Counted from the first letter of the stretch, positions 37,300-50,409 are shown. The stretch: 64,000 nt of DNA from Pelobates cultripes (GCA_933207985.1 OW240913.1:351975875-352039874), one strand, 5' to 3'. The notes: generated by a model not told the origin, from the letters alone. Numbers and translations: made by a program.

Positions 37300-37697
37300 T
37301 TCAAGGACCACTATACAGCCAGGAAAACATACTAATTATCCTGGCTCTATTGGGTCCTTGGGACCCCCTCACCCTAGGGGCCCCCCTCCTGCCGGGCTCT
37401 AGGGTGAGGAAGGGGTCAATCCCTTACCTTTTTTCCAGCGTCGGGCTCCCTCGGCGCTGGGGACTCTCCTCTTCCTTTCCCATCATCGGCTGAATGCGCA
37501 TGCAGCCAGTCTCATAGGAAAGCATTCTTAATGCTTTCCTATGGACGCTGGCGTCTTCTCACTGTGAAAATCACAGTGAGAAGCGCCGAAGCGCCTCTAG
37601 CGGCTGTCAGTGAGACAGCCACTAGAGGCTAGATTAACCCATTTGTAAACAAAGCAGTTTCTTTGAAGTGGTCTGGGCGCATATAGTGGTCCATTGA
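37300..37697. mobile_element. T2-like TTAA MITE, decayed copy
   Basis: The left end is TCAAGGACCACTATACAGCC and the right end ATATAGTGGTCCATTGA: the same termini as 4848 and 7085 with mutated TTAA. The CACTGTGAAAATCACAGTGA hairpin and GACAGCCACTAGAGG block are retained. Confidence 0.78.
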
Positions 37698-37712
37698 TCT
37701 GGATGGCAGTGA

Positions 37713-38332
37713 AACTGTCCCTAAATGGTTTGATATTAGACTGGAGGATGGTTCCAGCGAGCTAATTTCAGGAACTGCCAACAGCAATTCTTCCAAGCCC
37801 AGCCCAACAAAATGAAAAATTCAAAGACATCCCTGTAACCCTTTACCATTAAGAGGTGAGCAATAATCAAGTGATCTCCCTTTGTTGTAGTTTGCATTCT
37901 CTTTTTAAAGAATGCCTATGACAACTTATACCCTACCTCTCAAGTCTGTTACCCAGAAAGGTGGGATGTGGGTGGAAGGGGGGTAAAGGGGGCAGACCAG
38001 TCACCCAATTCTATTATATGCTCCGCCAAAGGGTGTCCACTGAAAATACTGGCCGGTCAGCTTTGCATTATTGCAAATCCTTTTTGTACATCAGGCAGCC
38101 TTTCCATCATTTAGGCCAGGCCACCGAGGGAGCACTGATTCAGTATAACTAGCAATGCTTACAATGATACATGCAGGAGACTAACATTTGAAACACTTAT
38201 ACCCAGAACCCCATTTAGTTCAGATAACATTTATGATTGTGTATCTGGCATGCAACACGACAACAGCTATTTTAAGCCTGAATTGTAGAACATTTAGTGT
38301 ACATCAATACTACTATTCTAAGAAATTGCAGG
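37713..38332 (+). repeat. 620-bp repeat, arm 1 of an inverted pair
   Basis: It matches 43168-43787 in reverse complement, from AACTGTCCCTAAATGGTTTG to TACTACTATTCTAAGAAATT. Both arms keep a 63-codon open frame (37961-38152 here), but the two versions differ at about ten residues, including radical changes (Gly/Glu, Met/Lys, Arg/Trp), so I see no sign of protein constraint. The nature of the repeat is unknown. Confidence 0.85.
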
Positions 38333-38354
38333 TATTCTAAGAAACTGCAGAATT

Positions 38355-38889
38355 TTAAAGGGACTCTATAGTCACTTGAACAACTTTAGCTTAATGAAGC
38401 AGTTTTGGTGTATATTACATGCCCATGTAGCCTCACTGCTCAATCCTCTGCTATTTAGGAGCTAAATCCCTTTGTTTATGAACCCTAGTCACACCTCCCT
38501 GCATGTGACTTGCACAGCCTTCCATAAACACTTCCTGTAAAAAGAGCCCTATTTAGGCTTTCTTTATTGCAAGTTCTGTTTAATTAAGATTTTCTTATCC
38601 CCTGCTATGTTAATAGCTTGCTAGACCCTGCAAGAGCCTCCTGTATGTGATTAAAGTTCAATTTAGAGATTAAGATACAATTATTTAAGGTAAATTACAT
38701 CTGTTTGAAAGTGAAACCATTTTTTTTCATGCAGCCTCTGTCACTCATAGCCAGGGGAGGTGTGGCTAGGGCTGCATAAACAGAAACAAAGTGAAAGTGA
38801 ATTGAGCAGTGAAATTGCAGGGAATGATCTATACACTAAAACTTCTTTATTTAGCTAAACTAGTTTAGGTGACTATAGTGTTCTTTTAA
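38355..38889 (+). mobile_element. TTAA-type MITE, 535 bp
   Basis: It starts TTAAAGGGACTCTATAGTCAC and ends GTGACTATAGTGTTCTTTTAA; inverted ends are clear. Internal blocks CACACCTCCCTGCATGTGAC and TTTCTTATCCCCTGCT are shared with the decayed copy at 1745-2123. Confidence 0.82.
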
Positions 38890-39050
38890 ATAAGATGACG
38901 GGCAAGGCAAACAAACCACTTCAATGAGATAGAATGGTCTGGATGCCTATAGTATCTTTAATTTCCCAAATTCTCATCTCTCATGGATATATTGACTATG
39001 TTACTATTATGCATCTCATTTAGAATGTGGAATTAAAGGACGGTCATAGA

Positions 39051-39226
39051 GGGTTATTCACTAAACTCCACATCTTAGAACATTAAATCTAAATTGCAAA
39101 ATTAAAGCCAAAATAGCCAGGCTGTGATTACAGCCGAGTTGGAGAATATTTTCAGAACAGCAAGTGTGCCTACATTTTGCAACTGGGACCTAATCTGCTA
39201 AAATTCTGAGTTTAGCAAATAACCCT
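39051..39226. mobile_element. Small palindromic MITE, TTTACTAAA-ended family
   Basis: GGGTTATTCACTAAACTCC at the left and GAGTTTAGCAAATAACCCT at the right are complementary with few mismatches. The interior has AAGCCAAAATAGCCAGGCTG. It is the clearest copy of this family in the window. Related copies: 29222, 51783, 59372. Confidence 0.8.
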
Positions 39227-40256
39227 GACTTTTCACTCCACGATTTAGCTTTTATTGTATGCATGCTGCCTAGACTTCCTACTGAAAAAATGCCTCACTT
39301 TTTCCGTGCTATATGGGTCAGTACATTTTTAGTTATTGTTTGTTGTCAAAGTGACGTTTGCTGTGAGCTTACGCACGTAAAGTAAATTGCCACCATAGCA
39401 TGTGGTTAAAATAAAATAAACAGAGGAAGTACAAAAGCATAAAAGTCTGTGTTGGATAAATCCAGACAACCTATGTATTGTTATTTTTTAAAAATAGTAT
39501 ATACCTGCTGCTCATTCCATCTTATCATTTTAATAACTAAGTAAAAACAAATATAAAATGATATATATATATATAGAAAGAGAGAGAGAGATAATTCTGT
39601 ACTGTAGAGTGGGTGAAATCGTTTTTGTCATTGTTCCCCGTAATGTATGGTTGACCATTCTGTTTCCTACTTTCTTATTTATTTATTTATTTATGTTACA
39701 GAAAACTATCCAGAAGAAACATAGTAAATCATTTCTTGATTTTGGCAGGGCTAATTAGCTTTTTCTCTAACAACTAAGAAAACCAAGTATTCTAGAAGCA
39801 TTCTAGAAATCCCTTTTGTTTCTACTTTGTGGGCAGATTTCATTAGGTTGTAGGTTGACTTGACTTATTGATTTTTTAAACTCATTTTCTGTTCTTGAAG
39901 TAAAAACTGCCTGCATGTGAATCCATCCCCCAGTCAAACAGCATAGTCGTAGACAGGACTGGTCTTAGACCTTCAGTTCACCTGCGTGTGTGTCTCTCCA
40001 CCCGCACCACCCCCTATCCATTGTTATTGATTATCAGTATATAATGTAGATAGATGGAAAAGCCACTTTTGGCCTACCACATGCAGTCTCTAACACACAT
40101 TTTTCAGATGGTTTGCATGTGACTCTTAGTGTCAAAAGTGTCTTGGTGTTTGCATTGTCCGCATGTTTGCAGATCTTGTGTGTATGCAATAGCATTATGT
40201 GTGCGTGTTGGTGTTTCTTTTTGTGTGCAATGTCTTCTTTATGTGTGCAATATTGA

Positions 40257-40400
40257 TATTATTACTAGCATTTAAATATCGACAACCAAGCGCTTTACAA
40301 TTATAGAAAGGGGACATTTGATAACAAGTAATTGGCATGATTGGTAGGGAACCTAAGACAGACAGGACACAACAGACAGAATTGCAATACCGGTCCTTAG
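40257..40400 (-). repeat. L2-type LINE/SINE 3'-end fragment
   Basis: ATTATTACTAGCATTTAAAT and CAACCAAGCGCTTTACAATT match the reverse complement of the tail that ends many L2-like frog elements (GTAAAGCGCT...GGCGCTATA). The following 400 bases, rich in AGACAGACAGGACAC and GCCAAGGTCAAAGGG, look repeat-derived but are unclassified. Confidence 0.6.
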
Positions 40401-41399
40401 AATGGCTGGGCTATGCAAAAGAATACTCAAGGCAAGCCAAGGTCAAAGGGAAATAGACCGACGGAATACAAAGAGAAAAACCGAGGTCAGGGAGAAGAGA
40501 AAACAGAGTAAACATAAGACAAGCCAAAGTTCGGTAACCAATTAATCAGAAAGTGTATTACGCGCTATTGGGTTAAACAAAGACCACAACAGGGCACTGA
40601 GGAAAGGGGGAGGTTAACTTATATACACACAGGGTGTGTCTGATTGGCTGACCTGATTGGGAGACGTTTCTTCCCTCCCTTGTGGTCTCTGAGGTCATCA
40701 ATTCTGAAAGGTCCCAAATGGGATGCCTAAATTGATTGCAACTACCAAGGATTGGTAGTCAACTACCAGCCTTGTCTTTGGTGGGTTTTGGCAATCTGTA
40801 GGGGTACGCCATGCATTGCAGGTTCTGTGATAAAGTGAGGAGAACTAACATGCTCTGGTAAGTTATAAATCAAAAGTTCCAAAAAGGAATCCTTATATAT
40901 CCACAGGATGTGGACAGGAAAAAGACTAATGTGCTAAATGGTTGGGGTGACCTTTGTACTTTGGAGATAATTCCTGTTGAATGGGTGTTTTGAGAGGAGC
41001 TACTTATTTGTAGTGCTGTCATGATATGGTTGGGGAATACATGTTCTGGAGGGTCTGTAACCATTTATCACTGTTGTTAATGTCAGACCTTTTTTTCTGT
41101 TTGTTTATTTGTTTGTTTTGTTTCTGTTGTATTGTGTATTTTTGAATGCATTGGGCTCTTCAACTAATTTTAGAAAAAAATATAATCTGGATGATTGCCC
41201 AGTATGTATCAACCATGGTGTGAAATTTATCCATAAATAATAAGATGATAGAATAGAGAGAAACAGACAGAAACAAATACATTTTCTTAGCAAAAAACAG
41301 CATCTTATTTTGCTCATTTTTACTTTTTTGCTATTGGTACCATTATACTTTTTTGTAATTTTATATATATTTTATATAGTATATATATTATATAAAAGG

Positions 41400-41690
41400 A
41401 TAGATGGTAGAATGGACTCTTATGCTCATGAATAGATAGACAGACAGATCGACCTATCACTTATCCTATGAATGTATATGCTCATAATCAGAGAGACGCA
41501 CAGACAAGTCGGAAGGCTCATAATGAAATTGACAGACAGACAGACAGGTGCTCATGAATAGATAGACAGATCCACATACTAAGGTAAATAGATGGACAGA
41601 TGGATGAATGTGCAGGTGAATGGAAGGATGAATTAATTCAGACAGACTAAATGATAGGCAGACAGATAGCTATCTCTGTGTGCTCATACT
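41400..41690. repeat. Degenerate GATA/GACA tetranucleotide region
   Basis: Scattered GATAGACAGACAGATC-like runs with a longer unit TGCTCATGAATAGATAGACA repeated at about 41423 and 41551. Confidence 0.8.
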
Positions 41691-43167
41691 ATACAGTCAC
41701 AGAGCCAACGCGTTTGTGTATACAGCACGCATGTGAATCCCTGATACAAACTCTGGGTGAGAGTGTAACTTAATCGACACATTACCTACTTATTTTACCT
41801 AAGGTGGACCTTGCTGTTCATGCATCTATGCATGAGTGGTTAATATGTCCACTTTAATTACCTCACAGACTTCAAAGCCTATACACTGATTTTGCCATAA
41901 AATCTACTTTAGCAAAACTTTCTTTCCAAATATAGCTGTCCCAATTCAAAATAGAATGTAGCGGCTATATTCTTTGTATGCTATCGGATCTATTATAAAC
42001 CACCAAAGCAACATACTATACTGAAAATGTAATTAAAGGTAAATATATATTATTTATATTGGGCAAACAAGGGAGAACATTAACTTTAATGTATTCACAT
42101 CTTAATGGGTTACACATAAATATTTCTGCACATAGAACGCTTCTTTTTATACATCAAAATCACTTGATTTATTACTTCCTTCGTTCCTTCGTTGGAGAGT
42201 TTTTACAACCATTTGAGGGTTTATGCAGGAAATGGTGATTAGTGGTGAACTAACCTGCAAAATTCAGTTTACATTAGCCAAGTGGGAACAAAACTATTCA
42301 GACTAGCTGAGCTGGAACATTTTTCCAACCTATTGTTTTTTGGTCCAAAACCTGTAAGTTGGCTCCCAGATTGAGCTTCCCCTGTGTAAGGATAATACCG
42401 AGCACATTGCATCTTAATTAAATAAACTGTTAAGGACTGGATATGTCAACTATCTATTGAGTTAAACAGCACATATATCAAGATCAGTTTTTATTAAACA
42501 TGTAGTGGAAGAATTGTTAAAGGGACACCCCAGGCTAACGCCGAGGTTTAGTGCAATTAAGAGATAATATATTGAGCAAATACAAGTAAACAAGGAATAC
42601 AATGCATCTGAAAAACATAAAAGGATAACCGAACTTCTAAATTTAAAGCTGTGCTGAGCTTGGGATAATTCATTTGGCTTATGAACAGGATTCCTTTTCT
42701 AAAATTGTCAAGTCTCTAGTTCAGCCCCTTCCAGATAAAATCTTAAGATCTCATGAGGGTTACTGAACATTGTTTTTCGTGATGGGGTTAAACTAAACTC
42801 TTTATTAATATACTGGTCATCTTACACAATATAGAATATTGAAAACCATATTTTTTCCCCAAGAATATACACTGTATGCTTTTGTTTTGCATGCCAGATG
42901 TTTGAGAAATGCAGGTCCTATATTGCTAAGTCAGCCTTGCATTTGGCTGAGGATAATGGGAAATGTAGATCAGCCATGTCCATTGTTTAATCACATTCTA
43001 ATATTTTTCTGGAGCAAAACATATACAATATCTTCTTTTTTCTGCACAGCCCTGTAGGAAATTTTCTATTTCCATCTCACGTAGTCATATATTGTTTTTT
43101 TAAATTGCACTGTAGCACACTTGAGACATTTGCTTCTATGTTTTATTCCGTAGCTATTTTTAACATA

Positions 43168-43787
43168 CCTGCAATTTCTTAGAATAGTAGTATTGATGTA
43201 CACTAAATGTTCTACAATTCAGGCTTAAAATAGCTGTTGTCGTGTTGCATGCCAGATACACAATCATAAATGTTATATGGACTAAATGTGGTTCTGGGTA
43301 TAAGTGTTTCGAATGTTAGTCTCCTGCATGTATCATTGCAAGCATTGCTAGTTATACTGAACCAGTGCTTCCTCGGGGGCCTGGCCTAAATGATGGAAAG
43401 GCTGCCTGATGTACAACAAGGATTTGCAATAATGCAAAGCTGACCAGCCAGTATTTTGAGTGGACACCCTTTGGTGGAGCTTATAATGGAATTGGGTCAC
43501 TGGTCTGCCCCCTTTACCCCCCTTCCACCCACATTCCACCTTTCTGGGTAACAGAGTTGAGAGGTAGGGTATAGGTTGTCATAGGCATTCTTTAAAAAGA
43601 GAATGCAAACTACAACAAAGGGAGATCACTTGATTATTGCTCACCTCTTAATGGTAAAGGATTACAGGGTTGTCTTTGAATTTTTCATTTTGTTGGGCTG
43701 GGCTTGGAAGTATTGCTGTTGGCAGTTCCTGAAATTAGCTCGCTGGATCCATCCTCCAGTCTAATATCAAACCATTTAGGGACAGTG
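43168..43787 (-). repeat. 620-bp repeat, arm 2 of an inverted pair
   Basis: Reverse complement of 37713-38332, separated from it by about 4.8 kb. The minus-strand frame 43348-43539 corresponds to the 37961-38152 frame. Unlike arm 1, no TTAA MITE follows it. Confidence 0.85.
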
Positions 43788-45062
43788 TAACATAAGCCAG
43801 ATCTATACATGGTGCCTTAAGACTACCCCCATCTTGGGTCACGTTGATAATTTGGGATTAATACTTCAACATTATCAATGCCAGTCTTGTCCAACCTATT
43901 TAAGGTCAATCAGCCAAAGTAAAAACATAGCTAGAGATTTTCTCAGATAGAGAGACAGACAGACAGACAGATGGACAGACAGCCTAATAAAGCACCATGG
44001 GATTTGTATATTTGCAATAGCTACACATTGACCATTTGACCAGAACTGCTAATTAGTTCATGCAAACAAAATTACATCAAAAGCTAAGTCGGTTCTCTCA
44101 CTTTTTCGAAAACAGCATAAAAATGTAACTTCTAGAAAAAAATGTAGATGAATAAAACAAATCCTACATGGTTGAAGCTTTGCCTCAATATCCCTACTCA
44201 TTATGGCAAGTTTTGTCATATTATTATTATTATTGCAATGTTGTATTTAAATTTGTAAATTATTCCCATTTTGTTGTTTTGCTAAACATTAGAATCATTT
44301 TGCACTGCAGTATTTATAATCCGTTTTACTCGGCATTCAGTAGCAGTTCTTAAGTTAAGAGAAAAATGAAAGCACTTCGTGACCTATCTTTTAGGGCTTT
44401 TAACTTTTTTTTTTTTTTTAGGCATTTGACGATGGTAAAAACATATTTAAATTCGAAAATGTAATATTCATAGATGCTTTTTGCAACTAGGAAATTGTTG
44501 TTACACAGTACATTTACATTTGAAATATTTTTCTGCTTCTGCAATTTTCTTTTCTTCACTACCCTAAACATTCCTTAACCCCTATTGTTAAAAATAAGTA
44601 CATTTAAATAGGCAGTAATACCAGTAATATCTGCTTATATTCAGCTGTATTCTATACAAACTTGAAAATATAAACTTTATTGTATCATAAGACCTAGTCC
44701 TAGACTATAATGCATCAATGTTCTAGAGAGAGATATGTCTTGGGACATATTCACTAAACAGTATTCCTGGGAGCTGCTGGTAGGTATATGGGTGTCCTTG
44801 CTCCCACTGGATGCTAGTAGGGTGCCCTGCGTGCTGGAGGGCTGCCCTGGGTGGTGTAGGTAGGTGTAGGTAGAGGTCTGCCCTGAGTGCTGCTGCTATA
44901 GGTAGAGGCTGCTAGGGATGGAGCAAGTTAGGTAACTCTTTGCAGGTCAGTAGAACACACTCATCCTGTAACAGCTGGGTGAGAGAAACTTCACAACTTA
45001 CTTTTTAGCCACATCTTGACTCCATGATAGAGCTGGCTGGAGGGGTCACATGGCCCCGGTGA

Positions 45063-45184
45063 ACAGATTTTGATGTTCAGGTACCGAAGATCGTTCGCAT
45101 ACGAGACATTTTTTACAAAAATTTTTAGTTCGAATACCGAATTGTTCATGTACACGAACGTTCGAGTTCCGAGGTTCCACTGTA
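45063..45184 (-). mobile_element. Mariner-like terminus fragment
   Basis: Read in reverse from 45184 it starts TACAGTGGAACCTCGGAACT followed by CGAACG repeats, a terminus type common to mariner-like elements in vertebrates. Only this end is present. The preceding 44760-45060 is CTGC/GGTAG-rich and unclassified. Confidence 0.5.
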
Positions 45185-45598
45185 GTTACTTGTGCACTAT
45201 GCCAGATACCTATGTACATTTAAATAACTGGAGTTGGTTTTTTTGTTTGTTATTTTGTACATTTATTGAATTGTGTTTTTGTTTTTTCTCACAAATAAAA
45301 ATAAATGAGGGGGGCTGGGGATACAGAAAGAAGACAGTAGGGGGTACAGGGGTAATTGTAGATTTATGCATCATAAAGTTAAAGACATTTGTGCTTTCTA
45401 GAAACAACATTCTGTCATACAGCCGGCATGAAGCATCCCTAGTTTACCATAACTGGATGTGGCATTGCTCATGAGATGATTTTGGCATCCTCAAAGACAT
45501 CTGCCGACATGTGCAGATTACAGGTTTTCTATCTCAATTATCCTCACTCTAACATTTTCACGGCCTCCCATTAGGCCCATAAGTTGACTAGTTGCAAC

Positions 45599-45934
45599 TC
45601 AGCTATCTCCAGCATGTAGTCCTGTGGACTTCCCCGATCTCCATGTGTCCCACAATTTCCAGGCACCAATGGCTGGTTTTGAAGGGGGAGAGTTATCGTG
45701 GAATAAGATTTCGTACATGTGTTGTTTATCCATCTCTATAAATAAAGTAGAGAACGAAGGGGCATTTTGTGACTTCCAAGCTTTGACTATCAAGCGTTGA
45801 GCTGTCAATGATATATGTAGTGTAAATTTTCGTACATAACTTGGTAGGTTCTTTGGGAGGTCTAATAAAAGAAATGTGAGGTTGGAGCAGGAGATGTATG
45901 TTTGTAATAACTGGAGGTTTTTATTATGACTCAC
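45599..45934 (-). pseudogene. L1/Tx1-like LINE ORF2 C-terminal fragment
   Basis: A 111-codon frame on the minus strand. The block SLTAQRLIVKAWKSQNAPSF followed by STLFIEMDKQHMYE resembles the extreme C-terminal end of L1-type ORF2 proteins, where an (A/K)..I...WK....P motif precedes a W/F....M helix. No reverse transcriptase motif is present. Its upstream edge abuts an 18-bp perfect inverted repeat (45906-45923 / 46021-46038). Confidence 0.55.
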
Positions 45935-46624
45935 GATATTACACCTGAATCTGAAAGCAGCAAGGTGAATTGTTAGTGTAGGCAGATGGGCTCACACTCA
46001 AGTGGCCACTGGAGTAATACTAAAAACCTCCAGTTATTTAAATGTGCAAAGGAATTTGGGATAGTGCGCAAGTAACTATTTTTTTTTGTTTTTTGTTAGG
46101 TTTTTATCAAACTGCTTCTTACAATTTACACGATTGCCACTTGACAAATACAAAATATTACGAATCTGTTAGACGTACAATGATATTTCTCCTCTTAGTA
46201 TAATATATGTAAGTGCACGCAAACAAAGTTTAGTCCTTCGATAGCAATAATAATTAAAATGTATTATTATTTTTTTTTGTTCTACAAACAACTTTCAAAG
46301 GAAAAAAGTTGCTCAATATCACATTTTAATGCAGAAACGTGTTGATTTGATTCTTATCAGATAATGTTCTTCAGCCCTCAGGTAACGGCCCTTCTAAGAA
46401 AACACAATTACTAGACAGTATTGAGGCTAACATTTCACACTGCTCGTCATACTTGTAATTGACCTTGCTTACTTATAAATATAGAACATGACTGTGAAAG
46501 GAAAAAAAACATATATAAATATAAAATTCATAAAGAAAATCATTCATTTGTAACCCATTTACTGTTTAATTTTAGGATACTTGAGTTATTCACTATGGTG
46601 GGAATTGTAAAGAATTGTGTTTAT

Positions 46625-47040
46625 TATCTAGGGTTAACCCTGCCTGCTGTAAACATAGTAGTTTCAGAGAAACTGCTATGTTTACATTAGGGTTAATCCA
46701 GACTCTAGTGGCTGTCTTATTGACAGCCGCTAGAGGCGCTTCTGCGCTTCTCACTGTGATTTTCACAGTGAGATGACGCTGCAGTCCATAGGAAAGCATT
46801 GAGAATGCTTTCCTATAGACTGAATGCGCGCGCTGCTGTTGCCGGGCATGCACATTCGGCGTAAGAGGGAGGAGAGTCCCCAGCGCCAAGGGAGCCTGGC
46901 GCTGGAGAAAGGTAAGCATTTACCCCTCCCCCCCCCGCCCGGAGCCTGGCAGGAGGGGGGCCATGAGGGTGGGGAGGTCTATTAACACTATAGTGCCAGG
47001 AAAACGAGTTTGTTTTCCTGGCACTATAGTGGTCCTTTAA
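46625..47040 (-). mobile_element. T2-like TTAA MITE, reverse orientation, one end eroded
   Basis: It ends at 47040 with ACTATAGTGGTCCTTTAA and contains the AACATAGTAGTTTCAGAGAA hairpin, the CACTGTGA/TCACAGTGA hairpin and a palindromic CACTATAGTGCCAGGAAAAC. The other end, near GGGTTAACCCTGCC, has lost its TTAAAGG. Confidence 0.78.
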
Positions 47041-47116
47041 TGCGTGTCCACATTGCAATGTTAATTGATATTTTAATGTTAAGCCAAATGATAGACAATT
47101 TTAGAATCAACTGCTC

Positions 47117-47404
47117 TTCTTCCACAACACATGCTACACCAATTTGGATTGGCTCCCAGGTAATCATACTAGGTCTTAAATGGCTTAAAAATATTAATTT
47201 CGAGTGCTGGTATTCCTAAAATGCCTCTGTTCCCGTGCAGATGTTAGAATAAAAAGCACCGTCTTCCACAACACATGCTACACCAATTTGGATTGGCTCC
47301 GAGGTAATCATACTAGGTCTTCAATGGCTTAAAAATGTTAATTTCGAGTGCTGGTATTCCTAAAATGCCTCTGTTCCTGTGCAGATGTTAGAATAAAAAG
47401 CACC
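47117..47404 (+). repeat. Direct tandem duplication, 2 x 144 bp
   Basis: CTTCCACAACACATGCTACA through AGAATAAAAAGCACC occurs twice at an exact 144-base offset with only a few mismatches (for example CCCAGG/CCGAGG and CCCGTG/CCTGTG). Not related to any other repeat in the window. Confidence 0.95.
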
Positions 47405-48886
47405 ATGCTTTTAACTTGTTGCACATTCTCATAGTGTAAACGATTTAAGAAAAATCTCCTATGTTATTAATTAACATTATTAATCATGAGAAGCTCAAAT
47501 TAGGTTTGTCGACTAAGTTACAAATGACTAAAAGACATTTTGGCAAAAGTGCAGAAATTCAGAATGGTTATTCCATGAATTGAAGCCAGTCAAAAATGTT
47601 CTGAATTGCCCTCAAATTTTAGTCAAATGACCTAAAACGTATCTAGAAAGAAGCTGAGTAGCTCAGAAATTGGTATTGATACTATCGATTATTTCTTAAT
47701 TAGACCCCAATTAACCCCTTCACCACCAAGCACTATTTGATTCAAAAAATATTAGCATAACATTTGTTTTTTTTTAAGCGAAGGATACATACATTTCATA
47801 ACACAGCAATGTTGTGTGTAGATTCCTTTCCAGGTGAACGTCAAACTAAAATTATGTAGAAATATACTATTTTTATTTAGTCACTTATTCATTAATCCTT
47901 TACAAAAATATTTGAGAAATAGAAAGATTTAGACAGTATACAGTGTCCTTTATCTTACCATGTTTCTCCCGGGGTCTGAAATCTTAATACATCACATACA
48001 GTAGATGTGACAATAATAGATGAATAAAAAATGGTCAGATAAATTAAAAAAATGTTCAAATACCATGTTTATAATAAGGACCCTGAAGATATTACTAGCA
48101 GTGCAGCTTAATTCAAAGAGCAACATAATAAAAAAATAATGTCTACATCTATGCATAATGCCCCTAAACAGTAAGTACAGTTTAATCATATATTTCTAAA
48201 TTAGAGCTATTTAAAACTGCTATAACATTTTCTTAAATTCTTTATTTTTGTTGTACATTGATAAAACAATACAGCATTCTGCACTGTTGTGCGACACAAG
48301 ACTTGATAAACCGATCATGAGAAAACAGAACAGTGAAAGTTAAACTGCACATTTTGTATATATATATATATATATATATCAATCAGGCTAGAAGTAAATC
48401 AGTGTATTATTAAGACATCACAAGGGTAGAATGTAAGGTAAAAACCCTGGGTGCCTTAACTGAGTTGTAGTCCGCAACATGAGTTTACTGTCATTACTCA
48501 CTAACGTGATTTGTCAAGAATTTTTAATTTTTTGTTTAACCCTATGCATGGACTTAATAGCTGCAAGGCAGCATATTTTAACTTTGATTATTTATGTCTA
48601 ACGTTTAAAATTCACTTTTAATTTCAACAGTTCACAATGTAGTTAATACTTTAGTAAGGAGCATGTGAGAGCCTCATTAACTGCTTTGCAACACACTTGT
48701 TTACCTATATTTTGTGATGGTGTATTCTTTGTCGGTCAGGATTTCTTTATATAGCATTTTATTTAAAGATAATTCCACAATATAATATACTCTTGCAATA
48801 CAATGCATAGATATTTTTAGGATCGCAAAAAAAAAAGTTCATATGATAAATACATTTGTATTGTCTACCATCACATTTGACAAACT

Positions 48887-49305
48887 TTAAAGGGGCACTC
48901 CAAAGCCTCAATACAAAAATAACTAAATAAATAAAAAATCACTGTTAATTTATGCATTTTTTTTATTGAGGGTATGTCTAAATACAGCCTGCATAACCTG
49001 CAGATCTCTGGTCTGCAACCTTTGCAGGCCCTCCTCTTCTAAACCCGCCCAGACTTTCTGTGGCTGTCCAATCACAGACTTCCCAATGCAGGTTAATTGC
49101 TGCCTCTTCAATTTAGCACCCCTGAGCTAATCAAATCAGGAAGTAGCAGGACCTGTTTGAAAGCTGAGGGGAGTGGGGGAGGGCAGAAAACAAGATTAAT
49201 TTATAAAAGTGCCAATTTCAATTGAAAGCTGCACTTTTTGTAGAATGAAAAAAAGAGAACTCACTCTTCACAACTAATGTTCTTCAACAATCTGTATCCT
49301 TTTAA
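48887..49305 (-). mobile_element. TTAA-type MITE, copy 2 of the four-copy family
   Basis: Read on the plus strand it starts TTAAAGGGGCACTCCAAAGC? in reverse sense: the end at 48887 is TTAAAGGGGCACTCCAAAG; it contains CCCAGACTTTCTGTGGCTGT and GGACAGCC-type blocks complementary to the 17584 copy, and ends near CCTTTTAA at 49305. Confidence 0.75.
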
Positions 49306-49752
49306 TGATTGAGGATTGAGTAGAAGTAGAAAATGTACAAAATATCATATAACATAGATCAAATCTGAATTTACCAAAGGTTGCATATTTTCACTTTGCA
49401 CTGGACAACAGATTGTTGGGTTTTTAAGTAGGTCACATATCGTATGGGCTGAAAGTGCTTTGTACATTGCCATCTGGCCGTGTAAGTTAACATCCGATTA
49501 ACTCGAATGGATGCTGGGAAGATGAGCATTATGGTGATGTGAATACATAGCGCAGAGATTGAGACATGTCTGCATGAATGGAGACATACGTATGTCTCTC
49601 TGGCATACAGTAACATTTACAACTCTCATGCAGATGGTCTATTTTGGTCTAAAAATCATTTAACATTCAGCCAATGTTGTACAAGAGAATGCAAAATAAT
49701 TATTTCAGTTACTTGCATGTGTGATAGGCAGGATTATTCAATTAAACATCTT

Positions 49753-49832
49753 TTAACCTCTTAAGGACACATGACATATGTGACATGTCATGATTCCCTT
49801 AAATTCCAGAAGTTTGGTCCTTAAGGGGTTAA
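49753..49832. mobile_element. 80-bp palindromic TTAA MITE, copy 4
   Basis: TTAACCTCTTAAGGAC ... GTCCTTAAGGGGTTAA, with the same orientation and interior as copies 2 and 3. One terminal base is mutated. Confidence 0.92.
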
Positions 49833-50409
49833 AGGCATAGACATTTCATAGTGACATTTTACTGTTTAGGAAGTAAATGTGCTTCATAATTTCTTTAACG
49901 TTTTTATACATTTGTATTTTTTTTTTTTTTTAAATACGTATAGGTTATTAGCAGTCATGAATCCACTGAGTCTAACAATAGATGCACGACTGCTAGTAAC
50001 CTGTACTTTAACCAATATGCCCATCTTACCATCCCAAATAAATATAGAAGATATGAAAATATAGCAATTTAAAACCACTTCATCGTCACAAACTGTAAAT
50101 AAACCGTTGTCCTGCAGACATGACCAACTCAAGATCTCCAAGAGATGAAGTCTTGTGGTACCTATGAGCTAATTCTAATACCATCGGTATGTTATAAAGG
50201 GGGATAAAAAAAAGAATGAGACTAGAGGGTAAGAAATTAGGCTAACCATTGTAGACCTTGTATAACTATATTGTAAGAAAATGAAATTGCCACCAGTTTC
50301 CTAATTTATCACACTGTATAAAAACGAGCATGACTCTTGATAAAACCTACCATTGGCTGTTGACATTTACTCCGATATAAAGATATTGGGAAAGAATGTA
50401 ATGCCTACT

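Noticed and set aside
37961..43539. 63-codon frame kept open in both arms of the 620-bp inverted repeat
   Set aside because: The two versions differ mainly by amino-acid-changing substitutions, several radical, so no coding constraint is seen.
45070..45474. 134-codon plus-strand frame
   Set aside because: It runs through a mariner-like terminus and unrelated intron; composition is Phe/Cys/Tyr-rich from AT-rich DNA, with no known domain.
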